The position numbers and the translations under genes are program-made. This document shows, piece by piece, positions 47,311 through 62,129 of a stretch of 64,000 nucleotides of DNA (position 1 is the first letter of the stretch; each line of letters opens with the position of its first letter). The stretch lies in the NCBI RefSeq assembly GCF_021018895.1, contig NC_079364.1:17862885-17926884 (forward strand), written 5' to 3'. The notes below the pieces were generated by a model. It ran no database searches and was not told the DNA's origin. It saw only the letters and a list, made by a program, of their open reading frames with translations. This stretch comes from Seriola aureovittata (lineage: Eukaryota; Chordata; Actinopteri; Carangiformes; Carangidae).

Positions 47311-47903
47311 GATATGATTTAATGAGAAATATCTTCAATCTGGATGAATTTTAAGCTTTAATAATGGTTTCCAATAACCAACAGATATCAAAGAATGAGA
47401 CACTGATGTTTTGTTAGTTGCTGATATGTATGACAGTATAGGTTCATGAAAAGGAGAGTAATTCCACCAAGTGTCCACAAGGGGACAGCCACCTACCAAA
47501 AGCACAGAGGAGACTCAGCTGACAACCTCTACCCCTGCCTGGCTTATCAATGGTTTTACTGTGGATTAGATACCAGCGACTGCACACGCTGTAAAATCAA
47601 AGCCGCACTTGTAAGCAGTAAAGACAGGGTGTTCTCCCAAAGCCAAGGATGAAAATAAGGATTAAGCAGGTGATGGCTGGGGAGGAAGTGGGATGAGGTC
47701 TTTTTCACATTGTGCTGTCAATTGCTAATTGCTATGATGCACTGGATCAAATGCAAGCCTAATTACGTATTGTGTGTCTCCTGCCACAGCCCACTTCTCG
47801 ATGCTAACAGAAGGCACAGCAGAGCAGAGAAAAGAAACGCTACCCAACACACGCAGCATCCCCCTCTGGGCAGCATGACCCTCTTTCTTGTATGTGAGTG
47901 AAT

Positions 47904-47908
<5 letters not shown>

Positions 47909-47935
<27 letters not shown>
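47909..47935 (+). repeat. (TG)n microsatellite
   Basis: About 27 bases of perfect TG. Confidence 0.93.
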
Positions 47936-50278
47936 GTAATGCTTGTGTGTCTTGTCTTTCATCCATGTGATAGTGTATCCCTCACCTCTACTTGACCTGC
48001 GATAGAGAGCGAGAGAGAGCAAGTAGACAAGGTATCCTGACTAACGATGCAGCGCCGAGACCTCAGCCTTTGATCTGCCTGCTGTCTGTACACATGCTGC
48101 TCCCTACCCCACACCCCCACCGACACCCCGACACCAGATCTCTAGACACTGAATGAGCCCCCTTCTGTTAAATTAGTCAAATAATCAGTCATTAGAGTAT
48201 TAAAATGTCTAGTTGACTCTGAAATTTTTAGTCAATTAGTAATTTTATGGTCTATTTTATCATTAATCACTAATGAGTTATAAGTCTTTAGTCATTTCTG
48301 GTGATTAGTCATTGCTATTAGGGATAAGTCATTACTGATGATAGTCACATCTCTAGCATCACAATAATATTCACAAAATATGTTCTTCAATAAGCACCAG
48401 ATCGCTCAGCATGAATGCATTTATCTTTGGAGGGACAGGAATACTGGTGAGAAAAGAATGTTTTTATTTTTCAATTAAATCAACGCTGTGACTATTAGTT
48501 GCTTAATATTTTTTTGAGACAAGAGCAGGCCTACTACACACACACAAACAAGGTAAAAATATGCTAAAAATACATGAACAACAATTGCATAAACACGTAT
48601 GCTGCTCTCCCCTTGCTTACTCATTGTCACCTTTCTCATCCATTGTAAAAAAAAAAAAAGATTCAGCTTTTAGCTCACAATGTAATTAAAATACGACCTA
48701 AAGAGTCTGAGAACAGCTTTTAAATGCTTGCCCCATTTAGAGTTATTTAACACTCATGTTTTCGTCAACAGTTTCTGACACACACACATCCTTTCAAAAA
48801 TACACATTTGCACTGTGTATCTCCCACAATGAGCCTTCGTCCAATTACTATTCCTCCTCTCAGCCACAGGTGCACTACTGTACAACTAAGGACGTCTGCA
48901 AGATATTCCTCTGCTCCTCCTCATGTCCTCTCTCCATCCCTTCTTCTTCACCTCCAGCTTCTTCCTTTGATACTAAACGCCCCGCCCAATTCCACCATCC
49001 CTCATTGATTTGACTACTTGCCATTTCACATTCTTGCTCCTAACATCCTCCTCCTCCACCTCCTCCTTATCCCTGCAGCCTTTACCTCCCTATGCACCAC
49101 CTCTCTCTTCAGCCCCTCATTTCTCTCTCTCTCTCCCCCCTCTCTCTCTCAGCAGCGGACCTGGCCTTAGGCATCGTTAGCTTAATTTAATAAAGGGGCT
49201 TAAGCTTTTGAGAGGCTTTTGAAGGATCTGACTGCTGTTACATTCATTACAATCTATCAGCCACAAGAGACACAGCCTTGTTGCATGGCTGAGACAGGGA
49301 GTGAGTGTGTATATATATGTGTGTGTGTGTGTATTGGGGTGGTTGTAATAAAAGTGGTTGTAATTATTAGAGCGATGATGGAATCACACAATGTGTAAAG
49401 TCACAACTTACTCCTGCTCTACCTAGTAGTAGCCCAGAGCTGGTTGTACAGTGTGTGTCTATATTGTACACACTGTATATGTGTCAGCAGACACATGTTG
49501 TGCATGCCTGTATGCATATCGGTGGTGGAGAGGAGCGTTTGGCAGATGAATTGCCTGGCACTGTGAAAGCATGCACGCTTTCCTCCCCCTCGGCATCTAA
49601 AAAGAATGGCTCATTCACCTCCTTTTTGAACCCCCTCACTCCTCTCAAAGACAAACGGCACAAACTCCCCCCACCCCCTGCCTCGCCTCCATTATGTGGA
49701 CGACAAGTGGCAGCTCTTTGAGCCTTTGCCATAGGGAGACACACTCAGAGGATGGGTTAGAAAAGATCTCAGACCCCTTTTATTCCAACCCAGTATCTTA
49801 GGCTTTGACTCCTACCTCCACATCCCCACGGCACCTCAGCAGCAACCAGCAAGCGGGCACAAAAAATGCAGAAGAAAACCAATTGGCTTTGCATATGTCC
49901 GCGCATGTACAAGTATATGTGCATACGTGCGTGACTGAGTTAGGGCTGGAGGGCAAATGCTATACCTCCTGGGTGAGTGTTCCACATTCCTCCCATGCAG
50001 ATATTAAATTAAGGCGAAAAAAGTAATTAACATGCAGATCAGATGCCACACAGAAGACAAGAAGAGGGGCTATGCAAAGTGACAGTTAAAGCAAGAAAGA
50101 GAGAGAGCGCGATGGATGGAGTGAGAACAGGAAGAAATAGCGTGGAAGAGTGATGCCCTGCACTGTTATTTACCTCACTGACTGACCTGCTGTCATCAGG
50201 GTGTTAGCACACAGCTGTGCACTGCTATCCTACACATATGTATGTATACAAACAGGAAGAATGCCTACAGCTACAACT

Positions 50279-50440
50279 TATATGATTTTTCACTTAATTG
50301 ATTATCATTTTCAATTAATCTAAGTCATTTTCTTGATTAATTGATTAATTGTTTGTTCAAAAAAATAACTTTAAGAAATAACAAAAAAGTCAACAATTAT
50401 TTTTCTGTAAATTAATTAATCGACCAGTCATCCCTGCTCT
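50279..50440. mobile_element. hAT-like MITE remnant (ATTAAT-rich)
   Basis: Contains cttaattgattatcattttc, ttgattaattgattaattgt and aattaattaatcgaccagtc, the terminal motifs of the same fish element class as at 1765-2030, with the interior lost. Confidence 0.5.
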
Positions 50441-51649
50441 TACACAATCTATTAGTAAACTAAACTAAGATTTGACCATTCTGTAACCCTAACCCTAAAC
50501 CATGGATATCTTTATTTGATTTACGATCTAATGCAATGTAATACATGTCCCTAGAACAAATCTTATCTTATGTTGGGTAGGTGTACCTCATTTTTAGAGG
50601 TAAACATGCAATTCTTAACAACATCTAGAGGTGATATCAAACAAAACACCAAAACACATCAGCCCATAATTTTACAAAATATCAGTCTTGAAACAAAGAC
50701 AGACCTAATAGCCATTCTCACAGGGTTCTCCTATGCAGCATTTTTCAAATGAAAAAAAACCAACAAAGAAAAAGTAAATATATTCTGTAACCATGCAAAA
50801 ATTGAATATCGAATAATTCATTCACAACATATTTGCATTAAACAATACAACCACCACCTGAAAATGTCAAACTAACATATACTCCAATTAGTAATAGAGA
50901 TGAAGCAGTTTGTTGCTTGCTTGACGCTTTAACCCAGACCCCAGCATCACAGCTGAACACCACCACACACCTTCTGACTGACAGCCACACAGGACCAATC
51001 ACAAGACACTTATGTATCCTTTAGCCAATTAGAAACGCAGGGGGATGGGTTGTCTCTAGGCCCGATTGCGCTAGAAATAGACTTTGAGGAGATTAGATGA
51101 GCGTTGCACAAAAATCTCTTTCATATTTACTTTACATTGCTGTAAATATGCTGCTTATCCCCCTCTCTCCTTATTTATGTACATGCAGCACCATACAGTT
51201 TAGCTTGAAATGCATGCTGTAAAAACTGAGCAAAGGCCACAGAAAAAAAGAGGAAAATAATAAAACCAAGGAATAAAAAGAGATGTGTGGAAGCGTCACG
51301 GGTTAGTGCAAGGAGTAGGAAGGAGGTCTGTGGACTGAGCATGCTTGGCTGTGTTCCCTCCTCGCTATCCTCCTATTATCTGGGTGTCTGTGTAAGTGCG
51401 TGTGAGCAACAGGGGAGTAGGGTGAGGCCTATTAACAGACGTAGTGGTAATAGGCAGGGGGAACCAGGATGTGTCTGAGCCACTGACCTGCCCATTAGCT
51501 CTCTCCACTCCGCTAAGCCCTCACATCGATCACCCAGCCACACATCATTGATCTGGAAAACCAGGCACGAGCGCACTACTTAGACATACCCTCCGTCTCT
51601 CACGCCTCTTTGTGTTACCGTGTACGTGTGAGAGATGCGTGTGCATGTG

Positions 51650-51650
<1 letters not shown>

Positions 51651-51696
<46 letters not shown>

Positions 51697-51725
51697 GTGT
51701 GTGTGCATGTGCGTGTGTGTGTGTT
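51651..51725 (+). repeat. (TG)n microsatellite
   Basis: About 75 bases of TG with small interruptions. Confidence 0.95.
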
Positions 51726-52904
51726 TGTGGGGGTATGGGAGGGGGATGGTAAATGTGTGTGTTTGCTACATGTGCAACAGCTTGTGTGGTCCTGTGTGTT
51801 TTGTCCTTATGAATGTTAGACAGACCCCTGTGTATGAGTGGACACACACATCCACACACGCCTTTCATTACACATACAAAAAGGCCAAGGAATTTCAAAA
51901 GCTTGCTGTTATATCATTCCTCCCATTATTCAAATGTATTCCACCTTCCCACCTCTCTGCTGTGACATAATTAACAGTGTACACTCCTCTATTAGCCACG
52001 CTGACGGCAGCTAATTGTTAGCTGTCAGTGTGAATGTTCAGAGCACATAGACACCCTTAACCCCCTGCGCACTTTGCCCATGTGCATACACACATACATA
52101 GACAAGAACAAAACAGATATATACTCATACAATTGCACACTCATTGTACCTTGGTTTGATATTGTACTGTACATTTTGACCTGTGTACATTTCCTGCTCT
52201 AACTTCAGCAGCAGGTAATTAAGAGTTGAATCTTAATTGTCAGTATCTCAGGTGCTAATTAGATTAAATTGTCCCCACTTCACTCTCTTTGTAGAGATGA
52301 AGCCCAACCACCTGTTCCCCTGAATACAGCAGCGGACAGAGACACCAGAATAACAATTTTTCTCTCTGACAGAGACAGAAAGCAAAGATAAGAGAGGGGT
52401 GAAGGCACAATAGGAGGTTACAGAAATGACAATTTCACTGTCAATTTTAAAGCAGAAAAAGAGAGAATAAAGGGTGAAGGGTGAAGTGCAAGGGAGGGCA
52501 AAGGGAACAACGAGGAGGATACAAACAGAGAGTGAGTAAAAGAAAGAGAAGGGACCAGTACAGATGGACACATCTGCATCTTAGTCAGCAAGCAGCAGAT
52601 GGGACTGTATGTTTCTGTAAAGAATGGAGGAAAAAATAAACCTGTAACATGGTACACAGAAAGTGTGAGCTCCTGTTGTAACACATACAAATTTGTGCAA
52701 ACATACAGCACTTTGACAACAAACAAAGCAATGAAACAGGTGAATAAATGACTGTAAACAAGAACTTTACATTTGTCTAAGTTTGAAAGTAAGCTCTGGT
52801 ATCGCTTGTGTTGAATGTGTTCGGAGTTAATCACAACGTGGTTTGTCGGTTTTTTATTCCTCCGTCCACCAGTGAAGTTGCAATTCACATCCATGTCTGT
52901 CCAG

Positions 52905-53190
52905 ACTCATATAATATATTCAGTGAAGACTGGTTTTGTCCAAAAATGTGTTTTGTAGAGTCACAGCGACCTTGACCTTTGACCACTAAATTGTAATCAG
53001 TTCATCCTTGAGTCCAAGTGAATGTTTCGCACATAAAAACCAGAATGCCTGTTGGTTTGGGTCGAGTTACTACTCTCTCAGACTCAGTGTTGCAACAGAA
53101 ATATATGGCCCTAGCCACAATGTAGCACAGATGTACAGATGGATGGATGGACAACCTGAAAACATAATGTCGCTGGAGCAAAGGCATAAA
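52905..53190. mobile_element. Decayed percomorph interspersed repeat (cgaccttgacctttgacca family)
   Basis: Contains cacagcgaccttgacctttg, atcagttcatccttgagtcc, agtgaatgtttcgcac, gatggatggatggacaacct and gaaaacataatg in the order of a very common fish repeat. No reading frame. The match is from memory. Confidence 0.65.
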
Positions 53191-56100
53191 AACCCTGGAT
53201 CTTTTCCATTATCCCTGTCCTCTCACTCACGCTCACTCCTCTATACTCTCACTCACAGCCCCCACACACACACATAGCCTCAAACAGATGGCAGAGGGAC
53301 GATGATAGCCAAACCAATTATTTATCTAATTATGACTTACCACTTAACAGCCCAATGTCACCCCCCCCCACCCCACCCCCCCCCCCCGCAATTGTTAGGT
53401 ATTCAAATAAGGGTGATTAAGGGGGTTATGTGTCTATATACAAATCATTACGCTTGCAGTGAAGTCAACAGGGACAACCCAGCATTCCCACTCCACTGGT
53501 CCTCCCCGAACAATCCTAACATACACACACTATCATGTTTTTAAGTGCTGTTCCTCCGATTTGTCTGTCAGACATGCCCACAAATGTACAGTATACCATG
53601 ATGTATAGAGTGATAAATGTGCAGGAAATGGAGAGAGGGAGGGAGAGAGAGAGATGTAGCAGCAGCCAGTGTGAGTTCAAGCCCATGCTAATAGGGTAAT
53701 TGCATTGATTTCCATTTAGCTGCACTCTCTGATGTTATTTACAGCATTTAGCCCAACAAACAAGGCCTTTCTCTCTTCTCCCAGCTTGCTTTTAACCAGC
53801 CGTGACACACTGTCAACCCCTTTTCCTCTACCCTCTGCCCCCCCTTCACCCTTTTCACAACTGCCAAAACAGCAAAATACATTATTAGGCCATTAATAGC
53901 AGTCACGCTTACACATCCCTCCACCCCACCCCCCACCCCTCCTGTTTCATTCCAGTATTGCAACCCCCCACCTCCCCCACCTCCCCTCCTCTCGGGCCTG
54001 TTGGCACTCGCACTGGGCTGTTTTGCAGTGGCCTTGTTTATCCAACCAGCCTGAGATGTGATTGTGTGAGGAGGGGTGAAAGGTGAGGCGGTTTTGTTTC
54101 GGTGGACGAAATGTCAAGGCCTTACAAGTGTTAAGGCCAAATTATACTTTTGATTCAAGGTGTTCTAAGCCCCCATCACAGGTGATTACTGATTACTTGT
54201 GATTACTCCAGGTATAAAAAAAGAAAAATGGACAACACTGTCTGCATAATGAATGAAACATCCATCCACTGTTGTGCTAGTACCGTGACAGTCAACAGGT
54301 TAAATCCAGTCAGCCTTTAGAAGTCTGTCTTGTCTCACCTCTCTGTCTCACATGTCTCATAACAATAGACTATATCTGAGAGAGAGCGACAGAGTGTGAG
54401 AGAGAGTGTGGCAGTGATTAGCATGCAGCAGACAGAGCATTGTATTAGTGCTATATTAATGTGGTGGTCACGTCCGGGACACAGACAGACTGCATTAAGC
54501 TCATCATCACTCTTCTGCACACATCAAGGACTCTGCCGAGACCTGCAACCTACCAGACTAGTTAAAGAGCAACAGGAGATGTGGTAGATCTCTGTGTGCG
54601 TGTTAAGTGAAGAGAGTTCACTTTTTTCCTCCATTGATGCATGTGTGTTGATGGGGAAACAGGGCAGGAGGTTTTTCTGTAATGATGAGCACGATGTATG
54701 TAGGAGTGTTTCGTACATAAGGGTAACATATGCGTTCTGTGTGTTGTATTCGCGCAGCGTCCTCACATATGACTCATTTCATTCACATCCAAGGTCTGAG
54801 TGGGTGGTATAGTGGCTTGGTATTAACACCACAGACTCACTAGTGTGCGCAAGTGTGCGTGTTATACATACATATGAGTGTGACATACGCCGTTTGGGTG
54901 TATCCAAAGCGCACTGCAGTACCATCAGTGGCCACACATTTTAGCATCAACACATTTTAGGATCAAACCTCTAAGTGCATCTGAATTCGTGACAAAGTTG
55001 TCATTTACAAAAATGCTGAATATGTCGTTATCACACCTTCCTCTCAGGAGTTTCAGGAGGTGATGGTCAAAGGCAGTTGGGAAAAATCAGTCAAAGTAAT
55101 TTCTTTAGTTCTATTCCCTTTACTTTCTCTTTCCCTCCCCCCTTATCCACCCCTTGTCTCATTTCATTGAATTTCGTCGAAGGCCTATTAGCTGCAGAGC
55201 ATCTACCTTCCTGTCAATACAACCATCTTTTTAATCTGCCAGCTCTCTTTCCACCCCTGTGAGACACTGAATTGACTTAGCTGATAAAGAGATACCATAC
55301 AAAAAAAGCTATAGTGATGTCATGCCTCTATTGTGCTTTACAAAGATGTACAAGGACTATGCTGTGGCATCAATCACCATGTCCCATTGCTGTAAATCCG
55401 GCTATGACAGTGCTTTTACAAAGAAAACAGGTGTGATTTCTCTGAATCACTGCAAAAAAAAAGTAAAGATTGTGATACTTCACGCACTACGAATAGGTAG
55501 TTTCCTCACTCTCCCTCCCTCCATCATTTTCTTTCTCCCTATGGGTTCAAACAGCAATAGCGAAAGCCCTACTGTAAGACGATAAGGGAGGCTAAGGCGC
55601 TTCTATCCCTGCAGAACACACACACTCAGAGGGATAAGCTACGGACTAGCCCGGATCCTCAAAACACACAAACATGGAGAAGCAGACGTTACAAAGCAGA
55701 AGCTCTCATCTCACCGCTAAGCAAGCAGGGGAAGGAGGGAGGGAAGATGAGGAGAGAATGAAAGGATTTAGTCTTCATCTGCGGATGAACGTGCCATCTC
55801 CTCCTCCCTGTTAGCACAGATTCCCTTGCTTCCCTTTACCTCTAATTGCCAATTCAGCCCTCTATTCAGCTCTGTCAGCCTGCCCTCAAAACACCCACTG
55901 TCTTTGGACAACTGGGTTACTGAAGACTGATACATGAAGTGTTTGGTAACACTCTTTACATTCCAAAGCAACATAAGCTATGGCTATGAACACTGGAAAC
56001 ACATTCCTTAAGCCAAGCACGCGCTTCACACTCCTCCGACACACTTTCTCCGCATGCAGATGGTGTGTGTTTAAAGCCAGCAGGGCAAGGCTATGCATGT

Positions 56101-58828
56101 CAGTGAGCGTGCATGCATGTGTATCTGCGATACGTGTGTGAATGCATGAGTGTGCTTCTCTGTGTACGTGAGCGCTGGAGGTCTCACCTGGGGGACAAGA
56201 AATTAACACAAGCAAATTTTTACTGCATTCATTTTCATTTTTCTGGTAACACGACCATCTGTTAACCATCCTGCTCCATACAGGAAGAAAAAAGAAAAAA
56301 AAGAAGAGAAGTGGGCTGCACTGCAATCACTCCCACAGTCTCCCTCTCTATCTCTCTCTCTCTCACTGCACTCCCCTCCACCCTCTCTCCAACACAGTGA
56401 GGGGCAGAGATAACACCTCAAGGCCATGGAGTTGCTGCCAGCCTTTAAACCTCCCCATCTCCCTCTGCCCCGCTCTCTGTGGTTTTCGTGATGAAAGAGG
56501 GGAGGCAGATCAGAGGAAAACATGGCAGCCCAAAGACCTGTATCCTCAGCCAAGCCTAAAACCAGAGCACAGAGTCACTGCCCTTCACCATTCACCTACA
56601 GCAGAGACCTGTGGACACACACACACACACACATTGGTGCACACTTGGCATACACTTGACGTATGTGCATGTGATGATAAGAAAGCACAATAATACACTT
56701 CTCTCTGCACACAAAATAAGCATTAATGTATGTTTGCGCCGACACACAGATGAAGTCATCTATTTGTGTGTGCGTGTGCGTATGTGTGTGTGTTAGGATA
56801 CAGATGGGCTCCAGTGGGCTGTTACAAACCCACTCTGACAGCGGCTTAACGAGGGCACTGGCCTTTGGCTCCTGCATCTGTGTCGGTGTTGAGCAGCCAA
56901 AACACACAAACACGCCGATTAATAAAAGCTTAAATGTAAAATGCGTCCGCTCAGTGTATTATATATGTTCAGCTAATATCCTCTGACATCTGTTATAATG
57001 ACAAAAATCAGCTCCTTCCTTCCCACAATACGTAGGAGTACTCTGCACTTTTTAGCAAAACACTTGGAAGTGTTTTGTTCATAGCAAATAATGACAGGGG
57101 AGAAGAGAGAGGGAGTGAGAGGAATACACTGATCTAATTAGCAGCTAGTTAGCAGCAAAACAGTTGAGTCCAATTATGGGGTGTGTTGTAGTGTATGTAG
57201 TGAGGGGTTTAAATGCTATCCTGGTTATCAAGGCTGTTTATTTGTTCTTCTACCAGGAGACACACTCGGTACATCTGACTGCTAGATTTAGACAAACAGG
57301 ATAAGAGCGGAGCAAGTGTTTACTTTCGACTGATGATGAATTTAACACCAATGTGTATACGTGTGTGTGTCAGAGGCTTGAGTGTTGAGGAATGAGTGGG
57401 CATGTGCGCTTGCATGTATCTACCTGTGCGTGTGCATGTGTGTGCGGGAGGGCACGCATTTTTCTGATACACTCATTAATAACTGCAATCCTCAGAGACT
57501 AGCAGCGCCATCCCAAACTCTTCCTCACCGCCACATACCACGAGCACACCCCTATCTCTCCCACTCTTGCTCTCTCTCTCTCTCTCTCTTCCTCTTGGCA
57601 GAGTCTCCCTCTGTCGGCAGGTGCACGCTCCGGTGGCAGCCAAAGTGCCAACCTGCCCTCCATATGCCCGCCTCCGCAGTGCCAGCTTACTCCTGCCACT
57701 CCCCACCAGGATTTCAGCTGGCTGGCCACCCCAAATCTGTTCCCGCTTCCCACCCACCCCCCAACCCCCCATACACACTCATCAGTATCCACCCCTAGCC
57801 TTTCTTCTCCCACACACATACACACACCCCCTAACCTCATCCCTCCCTTGCCAGTTCTCTCTCTTGTCTCACACAAAACAGCAAAGCACTTTCGGCAGCC
57901 CGCTAACATCCACTTGTCTTATCTTTCCGTGTGCTTCATCCTCCCCCTTTAGCCCTTTTCTCACCTTACACTCTGCATTCCTCTGACCTTCATCTGCTGT
58001 TCTCCGCCCTCCTAAGCACGCCCCAGTTGTCCAGCTCTTTTCTGAGACCTCCCTTGACATGATGCCGAGAGACCGGAGCAGACACTCGCAGAGCCAGGAG
58101 CCAGGGCACATCAATCAGCACCGGAGTGTAGGACGACTGCGTGTCAGATCGATGCATCATCCTTCAACTGGTTGTACTCTGGGATTTATAGGGAAACCTG
58201 GTCTGGACCAGTGGTGTAGGGCATATTTTACTGCTAGCAAGTTGCTTTTGTCTCTATTTGGGCTCAGGGCATCAATGCATAGTGTAAGTGTGTGAGAGGA
58301 AGTGTGTTTATGTGAGTCTGCTCACTTAGAGCCGTTGATGTAACCTTGTCTGACCTTTAAGCTTGTAGTTTTCCCTAAGGGTGTGAAACCACTCCTATCG
58401 AGGGTACACTCCAACACCAAGCAGCCAAACAAACACAAGTAAACACACAAACACAGCGCCCATAGGGATGGACGTGAGAGTGGACGAGATATATAACCCA
58501 ACCCTCTGCCTCCCTTTTTGTTTTTTTCCCCCTACAACAAAAGAGACAGGCGTCGCTTTTCGAGGACATATTGCACACACGCACAGACAAACATAAACAC
58601 AGTGTGTGAGATTTATACTCTGCTATAGCCGCTGTGCTATTTGTTTTGTGGTCGCTGTAAGGCTTCCATAAACACAGAGTGATGGAGCGGTAATCCCGTG
58701 CCCTCTCCTCATTACTCCTCCTCCTGAGGAAGTCATCTGACCGGCCCCAAGCCATCTATCCAGGTCACAAGCATCATCTATCATCCATCATCGAGTCTCT
58801 CCCTGTCTCTCCATCTCACACTCACTCT

Positions 58829-58852
58829 CTCACACACACACACACACACAGA
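58829..58852 (+). repeat. (CA)n microsatellite
   Basis: Short CA tract of about 24 bases. Confidence 0.9.
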
Positions 58853-61092
58853 GACACACAAATTCAGTGTGTGACACTAATTTTAATAGGATGTTTTAGA
58901 CCCCGTCACTGATCACTCGCCCCATGCCAAACCACTGTCTGAGAACGACAGGGAGCGAAGAAGAAAGCAAGTGAAAGAGAGAAGATATGGACAGGGGCGG
59001 GGGGGGGGTAGAGGGACAGAGAGAGGGAAAAAAAGGAGAGTGAAAGAGAGAGAGCGAGAGAGACCTTGCCTCAAGTCAACTCCAGTCTTTAACAGGATGT
59101 GATGAGCTCTCGCCATTCTCTTAATCTGTCTCCCATGATTCATTTCCATTTCCTGTGTGCCGAGAGGCTGGCAGCTCGGCACCAATCAGCCACGCAAACA
59201 AGCACACACTCCCACACATACACACTCGCACACACACATGAGCCAAACAGCGAGAATCTCTGCTAATAAAGTAGAAGACAGCGGCTTTTCATTCATTACA
59301 CCCTTGAATGCGGTGTGGTCTCTGACCCAGGTGTTTCTTACCTAGCGTGGAAGATAACTGCTACCCCTATCCCACCAATTGCACCTCCTGCTGACACCCT
59401 GAGGTCATCTGTCTCTCATCCCCAACCCTTCAAACACTTACATATTGAGTAGAGGGAAGCTCCCTGCAGAAACAGCTATTTACAGCCTCATCTATATAAA
59501 CACAGCAGCACACTGCCTGTACCTCCCCCGGTGACTGGCCATGGAGGTGAGAGGGATCCCTGCTACTCCAGATAGATCACTAGACAACAGCCCAGGAGGG
59601 AGAAACTTCATGCAGAGACAATAGATGCATGTCTATATAAGAAGGACAAATGCTTACCAGATTGAACAAAGAGGAGGAGAGGGGATTGGAAACAGGCAAA
59701 TTGCATTTTCTTCATTTGTCTTAAGTGAAGAGGTTGCTTTGATGGCTAAGCTCTGAAATCCCATCGACTAATGATTGGAAAGCTGTCAGCTTAAAAGTCC
59801 GCCCCCACCCGCCACAAGAAACGTACAAAAAGATACACATAAACACACACTGCTCTACCGAGCTCCAGAGCAGAAAAAGTACAGTTGCCAAATGCCTATT
59901 ACCCTCTCTCTCTCTGGGTGGTACAGTTCTGTTTTCCCCTCTTCCTCACAAATCTTAGCCTCACACACTCCTAATTACTCCGGAAAGTGAAGGAGGATTA
60001 CCCTGCTTCTCCCTCTAACCTCATCTATCTCCTTTTTTGCGCTTGTTTCTCTTCCCGTCGTGCATTTATGGTGCAGTTAAAAGGGCACGGAACATTCGAG
60101 ATCAATGGCATTTGCCCGTTCTCAAGTGTGTGCATGTCTCTGCCGGGCGCGAGTGGAAGTGAGGACATACATGTTTATTAAAACTATTAAGTGTGAGGAC
60201 CTGAATACTCTGCTGAACCTGACGGTGTAGCCAGCAGGTGCTCTGCCAGAAAGGAAGTGGACAAATTGTAACAGGACCTTTGCTGCCCTGCAGAAGAGGA
60301 TCATGTGGCAGCAGATACTGCCTGTTTTTTGTTACTTTGTCTGTCTCTGCATATGTGTGAGTGAGGAGACATGAAGATTAACATGCCTCTCTGCAACACA
60401 CTTTTGCTGTTATGGTTTTATATTATGAATTCAGATTCCTTGTGGTTTCTTGATGTTTGGAAAGCTATGAGAAGATCCGTCAGATCGTGCAACAAAAACA
60501 AAAAAAATTACATATTTTCTTTAAGTCCACGCAGTTTTATAGGAAAACTTGGCTAGACATCTGGAACTTTGTCATATGTAGCTCCAGGGGCTGGACCATT
60601 GTTTACTGTTCATTCAACTTGGATGTGATTTTGAAAAAAAAAAGAATCTGAGGTTAAAAGACATTCTGAGGTTAAAAGACATTTCTCCTAGAGATGATCC
60701 TGTGTATTTCCATGAGAGGTAGGTACAGTCATCTTATACAATGATCCACGTGCTTGATGCTCTTCTCATTCATTCTGTTAAATTAATTAATAAATGGACA
60801 TAGATAAGGCTATGGCCCCAGTCTGTCTGGAGCAGCAGTCTGGTCAGCATACAACGCATCACGTTGAGCACAACCTCTTACCTTCAGGAGTCAGGGTCAT
60901 GTCCAACACGGTGTCACAGTGCATGCTTCGTCAACAGTCCTGTAAAGTCCCTGTGCAAGGACTGTGCTACAGGCAAAAATCAATAAAACGTTCTCACCTT
61001 AAAAAGACACACATATAAGTTCTACTACCTGCATCACAGTCTCTCTTTCTCGTCATACCTGCTATTTAATACATCTTTTTATTCAATTTAAT

Positions 61093-61124
<32 letters not shown>

Positions 61125-61433
61125 AACACAAGACCAACGACTAAGTTTACACAAACCCACACAAACCGGTTCTTCCTCTGAACATCCTTCATCCATCATT
61201 GCATTAACACAATATAACAAATCAATTACAACAAATAACCTCAAAGAGAGAAGCATTACGTACATACATTCCACACCCATTCTCAATGCACTTTCGTCAC
61301 ACTGGTGGGAAGCTTACAAATTAGTCATCACTCTGCTTTCCAATGTTAAACCACTACTCATCTGAGTGCTCATAAGTGAAAAATAATGCCGGCTACGTGC
61401 ACATGTGTCAATGTGCAATGATGTACATCTGTG

Positions 61434-61438
<5 letters not shown>

Positions 61439-61494
<56 letters not shown>

Positions 61495-61497
61495 GTT
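61439..61497 (+). repeat. (TG)n microsatellite
   Basis: About 59 bases of TG. Confidence 0.95.
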
Positions 61498-61909
61498 TGT
61501 GAACCCAGTGCCATCAGATGCAAGCAGGGTTTAATTAGAATTCTCTGTAGTCTAATTTGATTAGGGGAGGCAAAGGAAGATGAAGGCTATTAGAGCTCAG
61601 CTATTTCTGCTGCAGGAATAATGTTTCAGGAGAGAGGTGACAACACACACGTACACACAAACACATACACACTTTCAACCACAAAATAAAAGAGTGCCCA
61701 CGTGCTCATTGCACTCGCATTCCAAATGGGGTTCGTGTAAGTTCACAGCGACTTAACGCAAAAGAGCAGAGGTGAGTGTCCGTCATGATAGCCGAGTGTT
61801 TGACGAGCGCTCCCGAGTGTGACACACAAGACCTGTCAGCTGATATCCTTGCATGCACACAGCTGTGAAGGAACCGTTTACCATCCCACTGCTGCCGCTG
61901 CTGTATGTG

Positions 61910-61924
61910 TCTGTGTGTATGTGT

Positions 61925-61967
<43 letters not shown>

Positions 61968-62009
61968 TGTTTGCTCTGCTCCTCTGCGGCTGTGGACAGA
62001 ACACACACA

Positions 62010-62055
<46 letters not shown>
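61910..62055. repeat. Facing (TG)n and (CA)n arrays
   Basis: (TG)n at about 61915-61964 and (CA)n at 62002-62055 are separated by about 37 unique bases. They are reverse complements of each other and can pair as a long hairpin. Confidence 0.9.
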
Positions 62056-62056
<1 letters not shown>

Positions 62057-62129
62057 CGCAATGTTCTCCACAAACAGCGTTGCATCTCCCTGGTGCCAAA
62101 CTGACAAGACAACCAGAGGAAACAGAAAG

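Noticed and set aside
50484..50500. Telomere-like taaccctaaccctaaacc
   Set aside because: Only about two and a half CCCTAA units; too short for an interstitial telomeric array.
57382..57986. Pro/Ser-rich + strand frames and Gly-rich minus-strand frames upstream of GSE1
   Set aside because: They follow CT/CA-rich composition on one strand and overlap in several frames; no recognisable domain or splice structure.
60641..60682. Two tandem copies of an 18-base unit (tctgaggttaaaagacatt)
   Set aside because: A single small duplication with no further structure; treated as ordinary slippage.
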